A DNA stretch of 64,000 nucleotides from Riptortus pedestris (GCA_019009955.1 CM032228.1:102706501-102770500), one strand, 5' to 3'; shown: positions 1-11,602, counted from the stretch's first letter. Translations and numbers: made by a program. The notes: a model not told the origin generated them from the letters alone.

Positions 1-84
1 AGTTTTACATAAAACTCTTATATGACGAGTTTGGTAACGTAAGACCAAAATTGCTCCTTCAGAGTTAATTATATATCTGTGTCT

Positions 85-86
<2 letters not shown>
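1..86 (+). mobile_element. Family A element, left fragment of an interrupted copy
   Basis: The first bases match the central part of family A (TTTACATAAAAC, then GAGTTTGGTAACG, then a decayed version of the GCGACCGCTAGAGC segment) and run straight into an (AT)n tract, as in every intact family A copy. The continuation of this copy, from TTTTGAACGGACC onward, is found at 1530-1625, so a family B element was inserted into the AT tract. The 5' end lies outside the window. Confidence 0.7.

Positions 87-149
<63 letters not shown>
87..149. repeat. (AT)n microsatellite
   Basis: About 30 uninterrupted AT units. It marks the junction between the interrupted family A copy and the head of a family B element, so it is the internal microsatellite of family A, the tail of family B, or a merger of both. 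Confidence 0.95.
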
Positions 150-150
<1 letters not shown>

Positions 151-1525
151 TAGCTCAGATACCCGTCTTCGCCCAGGAATTGATTTGAGGCTGAATTGTG
201 ATGGTATTTTTTTGGCAAGGCTTTACTTTGCACAATATTTTGACATTTACCCGTCCCAGTATTTAGGGTTAATACCCGTTGTTGGCATTTGTTAATAATA
301 AAATTAATTTTTTATGTAAGTCTTCACTGTCCTCCAAATTGTCATATTTCCCGTCTCCTGTGCATTGTGCATAGATTTCAGCTATTAAGGACAAAATATT
401 AACATTGATTTGAATTAATTTTTCCAGCTGAGGTACCTGATAGTTCAAATAGGAATGAATTGTTGAGCATATCAATATTTCTACGCAAATTACTTCCTCC
501 ACACATTGTTCCTGGAGAAATGTATAAAAAAAAAAAAAAAAAAAAGTTAATCTAAATAACAAAGTAAACAACTTTTGTTATGTGCATGTTTGTCGAAAAA
601 CAAATAGACAATGAAATATTGCGAATTTTTATTGCAGGCCTCCCTTATAACCCCCACTCCCGTTCTAACCTAAACATTTTAATATAGCTTATAATCATGG
701 AAGAATTAATGCTAATTGACATAGCAAGTTTTGTTAAGTTCGGTTCAATCGTTAGCGCCCAATAAAATAGTTGACTCCCGCTTTAGTTTATAGTGTATAT
801 CTCGTTTATACATTGTTAAAAGACAAAAATGACTATCACAAAAGTTACTCTAAATAACAAAATAAACAACTTTTGTTATGTTCATATTTGCCAAAAAACG
901 AATAGATAACGAAATACCGCTATTTTAAATTCAGGCCTCCCTTACAACCCCCACTCCTGCCCGACCCTAGAAATGTTGGTATGGCTTATTATAATGAAAG
1001 CGTTAGTGCTAATACACATACCGAGTTATATTTATTTCGGTTGGGTCTTTTGTCTCAAATAAAATTGTTCACTTCCGCTATAGGTTTTAGCGTATATCTC
1101 GTTTATAATTCAGTATACGAAAAAAGTGTATATAACAAAAGTTACTCTAAATAACAAAATAAACAACTTTTATTATGTTCATATTTGCCGAAAAACCAAT
1201 AGGAAACGAAATATCGCTATTTTTAATTTCAGGCTTCCCTTATAACCCCCACTCCTGTTCGTCTCAGAGGATATTAATATAGCCTAAAGTCTAAGTTTGG
1301 TCAGTAATATACATACCAAGTTTCATAAAATTCAGTTCAGCCGTTTATGCGTGAAAAGGTAACAAACAAACAAACAAATAAACCAACAAACAAATAAATA
1401 AACAAACACACACGAAAGAAACAAAATGCAGTTATGGTGTCTATGACATGTGAAACGAAAAGTTATCGTGAAAATTCGCGAAAAAAATCAATGTACAGAC
1501 AGTGGTTACAATTTTATATATATAT
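150..1525 (+). mobile_element. Family B repeat element with three tandem modules
   Basis: The head begins ACTAGCTCAGATACCCGTCT next to an AT tract; a similar head recurs at 52946. The body holds three copies of a ~297-bp module. The tail has the motif pair GTGTCTATGACATGTGAAAC and AATGTACAGACAG, shared with the copy ending near 55147, and then meets a second short AT run. Just before the tail is a run of (ACAA)n. No protein-coding capacity is visible, so this is a non-autonomous element. Its class is uncertain: the CTAG-type terminus and central tandem repeats resemble Helitron-like non-autonomous elements, but a LINE 3' end is an alternative. Confidence 0.65.
555..1400 (+). repeat. Tandem triplication of a ~297-bp module inside family B
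   Basis: The motif ACTTTTGTTA (ACTTTTATTA in the third unit) occurs at 571, 869 and 1166, giving spacings of 298 and 297 bp. Each unit continues with a 'GAAATATCGC' type segment, then CCTCCCTTATAACCCCCACT or a variant, and then a stretch ending ATATCTCGTTTATA. The units differ by scattered substitutions, so the duplication is not recent. Confidence 0.85.
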
Positions 1526-1529
1526 ATTT

Positions 1530-1625
1530 ATGAATAATTTTGAACGGACCTTATCTTCGTCATCTCCCATTAATAGACATTTGAAGAATAACCTCAAATG
1601 CGGATTTCCCATAAGGGAAGTAGGT
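1530..1625 (+). mobile_element. Family A element, right fragment of the interrupted copy
   Basis: TTTTGAACGGACCTTATCTT, CGTCATCTCC, GACATTTGAAGAA and a decayed CCCATAAGGG palindrome match the 3' third of family A. It completes the copy whose left part is at 1-86; the element between them is family B. Confidence 0.75.
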
Positions 1626-1811
1626 AATAATAAGAATAAACGTTAGTTAATAAAAAAGAAAATACATGAAATTAATAATTTAAAAGACGTAAATCGAAGT
1701 GTTCTAATTCATTGAGGTTAGAAAAATAAAGAAAGTAAGTGATAATTAATATATCTTGGACCGATTTCAATCAGTAACGAACGTGTTCTTTATGAAACGT
1801 ATAATTGCCAA

Positions 1812-1935
1812 GGCGTTAGTCTTAATCTCACTAGAAAAGCCCCGAACCGAGAGGTCGATTCTCACCTTAGCAATTGGAATTTATTTAGTGCCGAACTCAC
1901 TGGATGAATCCTTAGTCCTACTCTGGCTTTGAAGA
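1812..1935 (+). mobile_element. tRNA-derived SINE, decayed fragment
   Basis: The stretch retains the SINE order: a B-box-like GAGGTCGATTCTCACC, then AATTTATTTAGTGCCGAACTC, then a CCTTAGTCCTACTCTGGCTT tail segment, with the middle contracted. The head with the A box and the 3' tail are lost. No target duplication can be seen. It is one of the oldest copies judged by divergence. Confidence 0.6.
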
Positions 1936-2254
1936 AGTTTTTCAAAAATTACGTCATAAGTTCGACCTTCATAGCTTATTTTACAAACAAGAGAGTGGGC
2001 AAATATGTGAGAATATAACAGCCTTCTACGAATGAGTAAATACGGGAAATACGTATGCTTGGTTTGAATAAATACAAATGGGCAAGAGAGAAGTCGTTTA
2101 AATAAATAAATATATGTTTGAATTGTATTACTTGAGTCCTAAATAGTCTCGTTGTATTTGATGGAAAAAAATTGTTATAAAAACTAATTCCTGATCGCAA
2201 CATGAACTCACGTTATCAATATATTAATGTTTATTTAATACCTGTTTTTTCCAG

Positions 2255-2532
2255 AAAAGTTGAGAAGAAAATGCCATTACACTAAAGCGGGACTGTGTCG
2301 TCAGAGTACAATGAATATTTCAACTGACTGCAGAAGTTACACATTATGTGTAATTGTGCAGAAAGGAGAGCGAGACGTTACATTGACAAAACTAACAGAC
2401 ATGGTTCCAGTTAACGACAGTCGAGACCAGTACTCCCTAATCAAAGAAATTGCTGTGAGCAGCGGTTCCTTTGCCTCAACATACTGCCGACAAAGTCTTT
2501 CCAGAGATCTTCCTCGAATCGATCGGGCCAAG
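2255..2532 (+). CDS. Candidate internal exon of an unrecognised gene
   Basis: A 278-nt open stretch is bounded by a good acceptor (CCTGTTTTTTCCAG just before 2255) and a donor (AAG then GTAATC at 2533). It would enter with two bases completing a codon and leave on a codon boundary, encoding 92 residues. Base composition is clearly more GC-rich than the flanks. The translation has six cysteines, including a DCRSYTLC segment that faintly recalls the C-x5-C core of chitin-binding peritrophin domains; the rest does not fit that family, so I do not assign it. The reading frame stays open past the donor to 2601. No partner exon was identified. It could also be chance or a decayed repeat. Confidence 0.3.
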
Positions 2533-2539
2533 GTAATCC

Positions 2540-4728
2540 CTTGCATTCCGACTGTAATATGTACTAGGCATAATTACCTGGGTACCTCTGGCTTCTTCTA
2601 ATTATATGTTGGTTGGATTTCGTTCGCACAAAATGATATCTCTTTCTGATATCTCTCAAATTGGTTGTCTTTCAAGGAGCCAAATGTTAGTAATTCGAAA
2701 TGAGTTTCTTATTGCCCTTGAGTAATGGTTTCTTTTTTTTTTTTTTTTTTTTAAATGCCATTATGTATGTGTATATTGAATTAATGATCTATGTGTTGCA
2801 CAGAGATATAGAAAGTTACTAGTAGCTGAGTATAATAGATAAATTTTTCTATTTATTATTTCTTTTTTTCTTTTTATTTGTAAATAAATATTAATAGTTA
2901 GTTTATTTTGTTTGTTGTTGTTTTTTAAAGATATAATTCTTATAAAAGATTATTTGTTTTATTTAGAACATTGTAATATTATGTTAATGTTATGTTTATA
3001 TATATAAGCAATAGTCAATCATGCTGGAATAATGGCCGAACTCAACAGACGGACTTATGAGTCCATGTTTATGTATGTTATATATAGTATAAGGAAATAT
3101 ATTATTATGATAATTAATTGTATATTTAACATGTAAATTATTTCAAATTTCAAAATAAACATACTTTATTATTATTGAATTAATGCCCAGAATACTGTAA
3201 TAAAATTCATGCATTCCAATACTACTGCAAGTAATTGAGAAATGGCCACTGCAAAAGAGATATGAATTCTGTTTATTTATACAGGACTTGGACTTTTCTC
3301 ATTGATCATGATTGGTGGGATTTAAAACATTTAAATGTAAACTGGACTGACAAATGGTGTATGCATCAAACATCGAAGATGTAACGTTTACAATGAGGTG
3401 GGTATGCCGTATAATTTCTACTAGTAGCTTCTATTATTAAAAATTCTGTTTTTAACCCATCGCTAACTCCCACTATTCATGTTCCGACATCATCCAATAA
3501 GTAGCCTTGAGTGAAACGTTGAAATTTAGAGTTTCGTAACTATAAAATGAAAATAGTTTAGAGGTGAAGAGTGTAAATATATGTGAATGAACATTAGAAA
3601 ACATATCTGGAATATCCCAAATAGGATATTCTGTAAAACAAGACTGTCATAAACAAATTTGAATATTCATTTTTTTTTCACATCTCACTCTGCGGTGTCT
3701 GACTGGAAAGCTAAAAATAGGCGAGTACAAAGAAGACCCTGGAATATGATTCTTGATCATGGTGACATAAGTCATTTTAATGGAACTCGATGCCTTGGAA
3801 TTCAGACATCCCTTTTGAAAAGTATTCGGAGAACGCAATATAAACTCTGGACATGTTTATGAAGAACATGGAGTTTGGCTGAGTCAATTTCCTTCTCGAC
3901 TCGAATAGGCCTCTAGTGTAAATGGAAGATCTGGATGCGGGTGGAATACGGCAGGCTCAATATTAGCAGGAGGGGAATAATTTCACATTTAGAAGTACAT
4001 CACGTTCTGTTAGCTGGAAAGATTCCACGGGGTACCCCATGGAAGAGGAATACCGCTCGTCCAACAGGAGTCAGTATGGATCCGCTCGGGACTCCACAAC
4101 TCAGTGTGTGGACGTGTGGGAATCAAATGTGAGATATCCTCTCATTTAGAATGGACACGACATACGGTTCGAAGAAGATTCGGGGAACGTGACATCTATA
4201 AACTACTGGCTGACCAACTATAAAAACCGTTATAAAATCTACATATTCCGTGTTAAGAGCACTTAGTCAACTGACGACCCATTATAAGCCAAAAGCTCCT
4301 TTATCTATATATGCATACATATCTGTATTTATGTAAATGCGACTGAAGTTTAAGGTCAATTATGGGGAAACCGAATTTTGAAGATTTTGCACTTCCCAAT
4401 AATCGTTAATATTAAGGAAAGTTAACAAGAAAATATTGCCTCCCACATTTAAATGCAATCCTAAAAGTTCACACATCCCAATGATTCTCATAAGAAAATG
4501 AGTGCGGATAATTTAACGGAAGAATCTTTCAGGGAAAATAATGTATTCTCAGACTTGGGCAAGTAAAAAAAATATGACACTAATGGAGCAAAGGCGGAAA
4601 TAACTAAACGGAATTTTCATAAACGTCCCACTGTTTTGGTGTTCCAGTTTTACAAGGTTATTTATTTGGAGCTTTGCAACTGTGGCGATGTTACTCGGGG
4701 GAAAAACTTTATACAATTAAAAAACGAA
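2540..4728. other. Non-coding stretch, no recognised feature
   Basis: AT-rich sequence with a T run near 2732-2752 and short AT runs. Two modestly GC-richer patches (about 3665-3860 and 3930-4135) carry short open frames without recognisable protein motifs or convincing splice sites; they may be remnants of old elements. Confidence 0.6.
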
Positions 4729-5125
4729 ACAAAATTGATTTAAACAAAATAAAGCAACATAATAGAAATTGAACACGAAAAACAGAAATGCAACACAAAA
4801 CAGAAATTGAACACGAACAACAAAAATGCAACATAAAACAGAGATGGAAACCTAAAACAGAAATGCAAAACAAAAATAAAAAACAAAATTGGAACAGAAA
4901 ACTGTACTGAAACGAAAAACAGAAATGGATCACAAAAATAAAATGGAAAACAAAAAACAAGAATGAAACACAAAAACAGAAATAGAACACAAAAGGGGAA
5001 CTGAAAACAGAAATGAACCAAAAAAAGAAATGGAACAAAAAAACAAAATGGAAAACCAAGAACAGACATGGAACGCTAAACAGAAATAGAAAACAAAAGG
5101 GGATCAGACAACAGGAGTGAAACTT
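4729..5125. repeat. Degenerate A-rich minisatellite
   Basis: Imperfect tandem units of about 12-24 bases built on AACAGAAATGGAACACAAAA. One strand is almost free of T, so the opposite strand shows long open frames of Phe, Leu, Cys and Val; these are compositional artefacts, not genes. Confidence 0.85.
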
Positions 5126-5139
5126 TTTTTTTTGCAAGA

Positions 5140-7640
5140 TTAAACACTATTTACTATGTTTTGACAGCGTAACTATAACAACATTTGAGGGAATGTGCGT
5201 TCAACTTCCATTTATTACCAGAATCATGAAATTTGTTCCAATTATTAAAATAAACCAATTAACCTGGCATTAAGGCTTCTTAGAGTGGTGATGTACAAGA
5301 GGTTGGAATGGTCCTTAAAAAAAAAAAAACCGATTTGATAATGAATGTCTTATAAAAATTATATTATGTCATAGTTATAAATGATTGATTTATCAGTAAA
5401 TTGGTTTCAAGTAGTGTATTCGTCATTCGTACATTAAAACAAAAATAAATGGAAAACTAGTAAAAACAGTTATCTCTACATTTATGGTGCATATCTTTCT
5501 TTAAACTAGAATAATTTATATTGATAAAAATACTAAAATTCATTGCAGAGGTTTACACCATTATAAAAGTTTTTTAATTTGTTAATTTTTAATAGGGGAG
5601 GGTGGTACAGATCCGCTACCCCCTACTGGTTGATGAGTAGTTGGCAGAGGACGGAGGACTTGGTGACCTCTAGTGGCAGAGTCAAGAAGCTACTTGTAGT
5701 ATCGTAACGAACGTTGATGTTTGTAGCAGCAGTTTTATCTTCATGTGAGTAAACTTTCATAAGTTTTTATTATTTTACCAAGACGCTTCACGTAAAAATA
5801 AAGATTATGTTGGGGGAGGGGGAGTTGGATCAAAAAATAATGCATAAATATACTACAGTTCTTGTTCTAGGCATTTTCTCTAATATTAACCTACACATTT
5901 GCATTTATTTTACTTTCAATTCTTTAGTAAACGTCCACTCCAGTCATTGCAGATTAACAATAAGACAGTTTACAAAGAAGCGGGTGTTGGAGAAGGGGCA
6001 AAATAAATAATTCGGAAAATATCATTTATTATGAGTTTGTTTGAAGAATATATTGAATTTAGGAATCTTGGTGAAATTTTATTTTCCTGCAAGTACGTTT
6101 TTCTTTAATTTGAATATTAACCGTGATTTTTTAATTTCAGTATATCTAGTTATCTTTCTAAAGCCCTACTACTAAAAAGCGATTTTCTCTTGATTGAGCC
6201 ATTGAAATTTTAATCATAAATTCCAGCTTGAATTTCAAGTTTTGTTAAAGGAGAAATGGAGAATAGATGCTGGCAGATCAGGTAATCTGCTCAATTTACA
6301 CAGCTCCTGTGTGTCAAACGTTTTTATTTGCCATCTGCTAGGGAAATGACCTGAATTGAATGTTGGAAACAGAGTTGACAAGAGTTTGAGAAAGGACTGA
6401 CTAATGCAAAGAGTCTGTGTTTGCAGTGCACATTGCATTGATTGGAAATGAGCTCATCGTCCTGTACTATCTATAAACATGGATACTCTCTTCATCCAGT
6501 AAACGGGAATAAAAAGCAACAGCCGTGTTCTCTGTCTGAGGAGCTAGGGGACCGGGGATAACCAAACATGCCAGATTACAGGCTTATAAATATTTCCATA
6601 ATTCACACAGATGGCGCGGCGACACATGCCTCTTCCATGGGAACGCATAGTTCACTTTTTCAAGCAGATAGCGCCCCACGGTCATTCATTTATCACGACT
6701 ATCTAGGATTAGACAGGTTCCGACTTTTTTACCTTCCAGTAAGAAATATGGTCTATTTTTTGTTTTTAATTTATAGAGAAGTGACGAAATCACATATCAG
6801 TCATGTGATCAAGTATTTGTGAAATAATTTCAACAACACATATACAAACACACACGCACGCGCACAAACACAGAGGCACGAGCACTCGAAGCTGAGGATT
6901 CGACAGTTGGCTAACGCCCCAATGATCACATACTTTCTCCATGTTAATTCATATTAAGCCAAAAAAAGTTTCATTACCTACTAAGTGAGAAAAGCTCTCT
7001 GTTTTGATCAGATTTATAGCCCATGTGTTCCTTTATTGAACGTTTACTTTTATCCTAAAATTACACTTTTTGGGGCCGGAGATCAAAAACTGAAACACTA
7101 CTTCCGTTTATTTACTTATTTTATATTTTTGCTCTACACGTTTCGCGCTTCATAGACGCCTATTCATGAGCACAATTTTGACGTATTATACCAACATCTT
7201 TCTTGAGGTTTGGTATTGGCCTCTGGTTAGGGAGTTCCACCCTCCCAACAACAACAGTTAAGTGCACTTATTGTTTAGGGGGTGTCAAACAAGTTTTACA
7301 AAACTTTATCCTACATTTCTCAGAGCACTATTACTCGGGAAGAATAGAGAGTTCTACCTGATCGTGAACTACCTGCAGTTTAATTTCATTCAGCTGCACT
7401 GAATTACGTATATTAGACTGCAATAGACCCATACAGAGTTCTGATATCCGATCAGCGCACTTACCCATTAGATTTTGAGAAACTTGATAGTAACCAAGGC
7501 ACTTTACAAGGCTGCTATTTGCATAGGCTCAACATAACTTATGCCGTTTATCAAGCCACTTAATATTATTTGGGACAATTTTATACTTATTGGTAGATAG
7601 TGGAGACGGTAATTTCCCGACAGTTCAAGCTATGTTTTGT
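5140..7640. other. Non-coding stretch, no recognised feature
   Basis: Ordinary AT-rich sequence. A short CA/CG-rich run lies near 6838-6875. Short open frames near 5807, 6235 and 6568 have no domain, signal peptide or splice support. Confidence 0.6.
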
Positions 7641-7647
7641 TGTCTCC

Positions 7648-7773
7648 TTTTAGCAGATTTCCCTTAAGGGAAATCAGCTATTGAGGTTGTACTCATGACG
7701 GAATTTTCGACATTTTTCTTCAAATGTTCATCGATCCTACCTAGTAGATGACGAAAATGAGGTCCGTTCAAAA

Positions 7774-7851
<78 letters not shown>

Positions 7852-8559
7852 CTGTTACCGCTCTAGCGGTCGCAATTTTTGTTTAATCGTTATCAAACTC
7901 GATATTTTGTCGTTTCATGTAAAAAGAAAGATCAAGTTCGTTAACGGCTGAAATCGGACCAGTGGGAGGGGGGGGTTTAGAGGGGAGGATTTTCGAAAAT
8001 TCGAAATATCTCCGTTACTATACGTCGGATCGAAAAATTATACAGAATCAATCTTATTACAAATTAAATTTACTATAAATATTGTTATATACATTTATTC
8101 TCTATCTTGAATATTAACCGAGATATTTGCATTTTTCAGTTTTCACCAAACCGCCACTTCTACTCATGTTACGTAAACAATACTCTGATACATAATAAAT
8201 CACATTATTGGAAGTTTAAATACCAAAAATTGTATTCAAGAGACCTTTATTATACGAGATACATGCAAATATGTACTGGTGACTCCCCCCCCCCTCCCAT
8301 CTTAAAGTTTTGGACTACTAAAATTTTATTGATTGAGATAACAATTATTCTGACTCATTATTAATTGAAGTACCCGTTTGTTTACATTTCTAACCTAACG
8401 CTTCCTGTCGGCAGGCTATTGAAATTGGATGAAACATTTCTTATTTCCGTTTGTATTTATTCACGGTGTTGTGTTAGCAGTATGTATATTTATCTATTAC
8501 TAAACTTCACGAGGGAAATCTGCTTAGTTTACGCAGCCCCTGCGTGACGGACTTTTTTT
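7648..8559 (-). mobile_element. Family A element, long form, near-complete
   Basis: Read on the minus strand it starts GTCCGTCACGCAGGGGCTGC next to an A-run, with a CGCAG-CTGCG hairpin, then GCAGATTTCCC, the core (GGTTAATATTCAAGATAGAG, then a C-rich CCCCTC segment), the CCGCTAGAGCGG palindrome, the (AT)n tract, TTTTGAACGGACC, and the terminal palindrome TTTCCCTTAAGGGAAA ending in CTGCTAA. It is about 912 bp because it keeps an extra internal segment of roughly 300 bp (about 8150-8480) also seen in the copy at 28.8 kb but absent from the short copies. No coding capacity. Probably a non-autonomous Helitron/Helentron-like element. Confidence 0.85.
7776..7847. repeat. (AT)n microsatellite internal to family A
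   Basis: About 36 AT units, at the standard family A position between AAACTG and TTTGTCTGTTACCGC. Length differs greatly between copies. Confidence 0.95.
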
Positions 8560-8696
8560 GGTTAGCTGAAGAATACTGTGGACTGGCAAGGCGCAAGAGA
8601 GTACCCAAATTTAGTATTTGAGGGGAAGGTTTTGGTAGCTCACTACGACAACAACCGAACTCTGTTAATGTTTCAAAGTTTAAAGGGATTTTAGAT

Positions 8697-9326
8697 TGTT
8701 TTAGCAGATTTCCCTTGAGGGAAATCAGCTATTGAGGTTGTACTCATGACGGAATTTTCGATATTTTTCTTCAAATGTCCATCGATCCTACCTAGTAGAT
8801 GACGAAAATGAGGTCCGTTCAAAACTGTATATATATATCTATATATATATGTATATATCTATCTATCTATCTATCTATATATTTGTCTGTTACCGCTCTA
8901 GCGGTCGCAATTTTTGTTTGATCGTTATCAAACTCGATATTTAGTCGTTTCATGTAAAAAGAAAGATCAAGTTCGTTAACGGCTGAAATCGGACCAGTGG
9001 GAGGGGGGGTTTAAAGGGGAGGATTTTCAAAAATTCGAAATATCTCCGTTACTATACGTCGGATCGAAAAATTGTACAGAATCAATCTTATTGCAAATTA
9101 AATGTACTATAAATATTGTTATATACATTTATTCCCTATCTTGAATATTAACCGAGATATTTGCATTTTTATTAAATTTGGGCCGATAACGGATTTTTGA
9201 ATTTCCCGCCAAAACTAGTTTAGTTTGCCGTAACTGTTTGGCTCTCGTATGGAGATTTCTCTATTGTATAACTTCACGTGGGAAATCTGCTTAGTTTACG
9301 CAGCCCCTGCGTGACGGACTTTTTTA
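8697..9326 (-). mobile_element. Family A element, short form, near-complete
   Basis: A second family A copy in the same orientation as the one at 7648-8559, only about 140 bp away. It has both termini (CGCAGCCCCTGCG hairpin end near 9298, TCCCTTGAGGGAAAT palindrome end near 8708) and the core, but lacks the extra ~300-bp internal segment. In that place it has GGCCGATAACGG and GCCGTAACTGTTTGGC, as in the copies at 43.0 and 45.4 kb. Its microsatellite is a mixed AT/CTAT tract. Confidence 0.85.
8828..8882. repeat. Mixed (AT)n/(CTAT)n microsatellite internal to family A
   Basis: AT units broken by GTAT and followed by CTAT units; same position in the element as the pure AT tracts of other copies. 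Confidence 0.9.
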
Positions 9327-9329
9327 ACA

Positions 9330-10400
9330 TTCATCTATTTCGCCGTGTTAATTATTCAATATTATGGGATAACTTGTGATTGTCACAGAGCCAAGTTTTG
9401 CCACTGCTGTCGATAATTTCCAAAATTTATTAAAACGAAATACATTAAAATTATATTATATTTTGAAATTATTTCGAAAAACAGCCTCAACAAATTTAGT
9501 CCAGAGTTTTCAACCTCAAAGAAAAATATTTTGTTGGCATTCCAGAAAAAAATAAATCCCTGTGGGCATATTCGTGGGCGACATACAAAAACTTTGAACA
9601 AGGAAAATGCAAATAAACTTCTGAAAGCCTTCCTTCGATTTAATGAACTTTGGTCGAATTTGGCTGGTATATAAAATAACAGTTTGGAAGTAAAAATAAA
9701 GCAACATAAAGTAGTAAAAATGTTCAATGGAATGCGCAGTGATTAAAAAATATATACATATCCTTAAATATTTGAATAGGACAAACATATTTCAAGAACT
9801 ATCTCAATCATACTTAATCGAGCATTACACTGAGCATGGCGTAGATCATTCCAAAATATAAACCAAAGGAATGAAGAAGTAACTAATTATATCTGAAGTT
9901 GAAATTATACCTATAATATTTTTGATCCAATCAGTGGACGACTATAAACGTCTCGGATAATGTGGGACATTACTCCAAAGAAGAATACAGCGGGTTGGAA
10001 TAAAAGGGAAGCTATATTAAAAAGAGGAGCGAATAAATCAAGTGTAAAAATTCAGAACGAAGATTTATAGAACATTAGGCAATGCCGTCCAAGACTGGAA
10101 TGGCTAACTTGGAATATTAGGAACACGATGACGGGGACAGAGTATTAATTTTAATTTAGAATTCAGCTTGTCATTTGTCTTTGAGTTAATAGGTAGTAAA
10201 GAGGTCTTGAAGAAGATTCTTGTTATAGCGAATGAATTATAGCAGAGTGATGACCATCATTCACATCACTGCACATTTACATTTAATTAATGACCAATAT
10301 TGAACATATAAAACTCATTTTAAAATATTAAAAATATTACTTATTATTATTATTTCAATGGAAGGCTACAAACCGTAATACCCACAAATTCCAAAAGCAA
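9330..10400. other. Non-coding stretch, no recognised feature
   Basis: AT-rich. Two overlapping minus-strand open frames (9383-9727 and 9516-9788) are Phe/Ile-rich and lack any motif. A slightly less AT-rich patch at 9950-10140 shows nothing identifiable. Confidence 0.55.
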
Positions 10401-10406
10401 TTAAAT

Positions 10407-10581
10407 ACAAGCCATTCAAATGCTATATGAAAGCCTTTAGATGATGAAAATCCAAGTTAAGTTCTTAATTAAGTAAATACCTTAAAAATTTTAAAAAATC
10501 ATACACAAGCCATTCAAATGCTATATGAAAGCCTTTAGATGATGAAAATCCAAGTTAAGTTCTTAATTAAGTAAATACCTT
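10407..10581. repeat. Tandem duplication, ~98-bp unit
   Basis: A segment starting ACAAGCCATTCAAATGCTAT at 10407 recurs at 10505, with about 76 bp essentially identical to near 10581, so the unit is about 98 bp. The near-identity implies a recent local duplication. A second weaker pair (CTTGTATATTTATTTCCG near 10645 and a similar string near 10752) follows. Confidence 0.9.
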
Positions 10582-11140
10582 CTATCTCTTTAGCCAACAC
10601 TTTTATTTGTTTCTGAGAAACTTTCATTAACTTCATTATAGATCTTGTATATTTATTTCCGATTTCATAAATTGTTGAAATTCAGAGCCTTATATAATTA
10701 CAATATTCAGAGCCTGATATATCATAGTTAAATTACATCTGCTACGGAATCTTATATATTTATTTCCGGTTTCATACATTATTGAAAATACTGACGATTT
10801 ACTTCATTAAAATAAATCTATGGTCCCTTGCAATAATCGTAAAATATTTTTGTATTTATTTCATTTGTTTCCAATTTAAGATTTTTTTTTTTTAATGTTT
10901 TCCCATAATTTCGTGATGTGAAAAGAATTCAATGACTTGAAAAATAAAGAAGAACTGTTGACAATAAAGACTTCTCTTTAAGTGGATGATAATAGTTTGC
11001 TCCACTAGTTAGGGCATTGCCGATTATGAAGTTTGTGAAAAACATTTTTCAAGATAATACCAAGTTTCAACACAAATGAACTAGGTGGCAGGAACATCAT
11101 AATCATAATAATTATTACTTCAAACGACCGAAACTACAAT

Positions 11141-11175
<35 letters not shown>
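11141..11175. repeat. (CA)n microsatellite
   Basis: About 17 uninterrupted CA units. Confidence 0.95.
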
Positions 11176-11179
<4 letters not shown>

Positions 11180-11599
11180 CTCTTACAAGTATATGTATGT
11201 ATATACCCTGAAAAAAAGTAATTACTCTACGAAATGATTGCCAAAACAACTAGCAGACAAATTCAATTTAAAAGATAGAGAACATCCCTGAATAAAGTAA
11301 TAATTAAGAAGACAACATTTAAATTAAACCTTATATATTTTTTAATTTACTGGGAACTTTATAGAGATGTCTTGAGCAATTTTAAATATCTATAAATAAT
11401 GAATTTTAAATAATGTAAAATGTAAATTTTTAAAAATCCATCTCCTTTAGAATAATTCATTTTTCCTTTGACGTATCGATTTTTTTTGTTAGTAAGTTAT
11501 TGATTGCAGTCCTAATATTGTTCGAAGTTCGTCACAGCCTGACTTAATTATTTGAAAGGTCACTCGTTGTAGATTTCCTAGCAAGGCGAGTCGTCCAAT

Positions 11600-11602
<3 letters not shown>

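Noticed and set aside
555..1400. CRISPR array or classic satellite from the regular ~297-bp spacing
   Set aside because: The repeated unit is contiguous with no unique spacers, and the genome is eukaryotic; it is an internal tandem repeat of a mobile element.
4709..5137. Long Phe/Leu/Cys-rich minus-strand open frames
   Set aside because: They are translations of an A-rich minisatellite with almost no T on one strand.
7748..7951. IYIYIY-type open frames here and at 29492, 43277, 52738, 55018, 62454 and 62997
   Set aside because: Pure translations of (AT)n microsatellites with adjoining family A or B sequence.
9295..9326. Rho-independent-like or pol III terminator: GC hairpin followed by a T-run at family A ends
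   Set aside because: It recurs as the structural terminus of a transposable element in a eukaryote with no adjacent gene; the T-run is more likely the element's flank or end.
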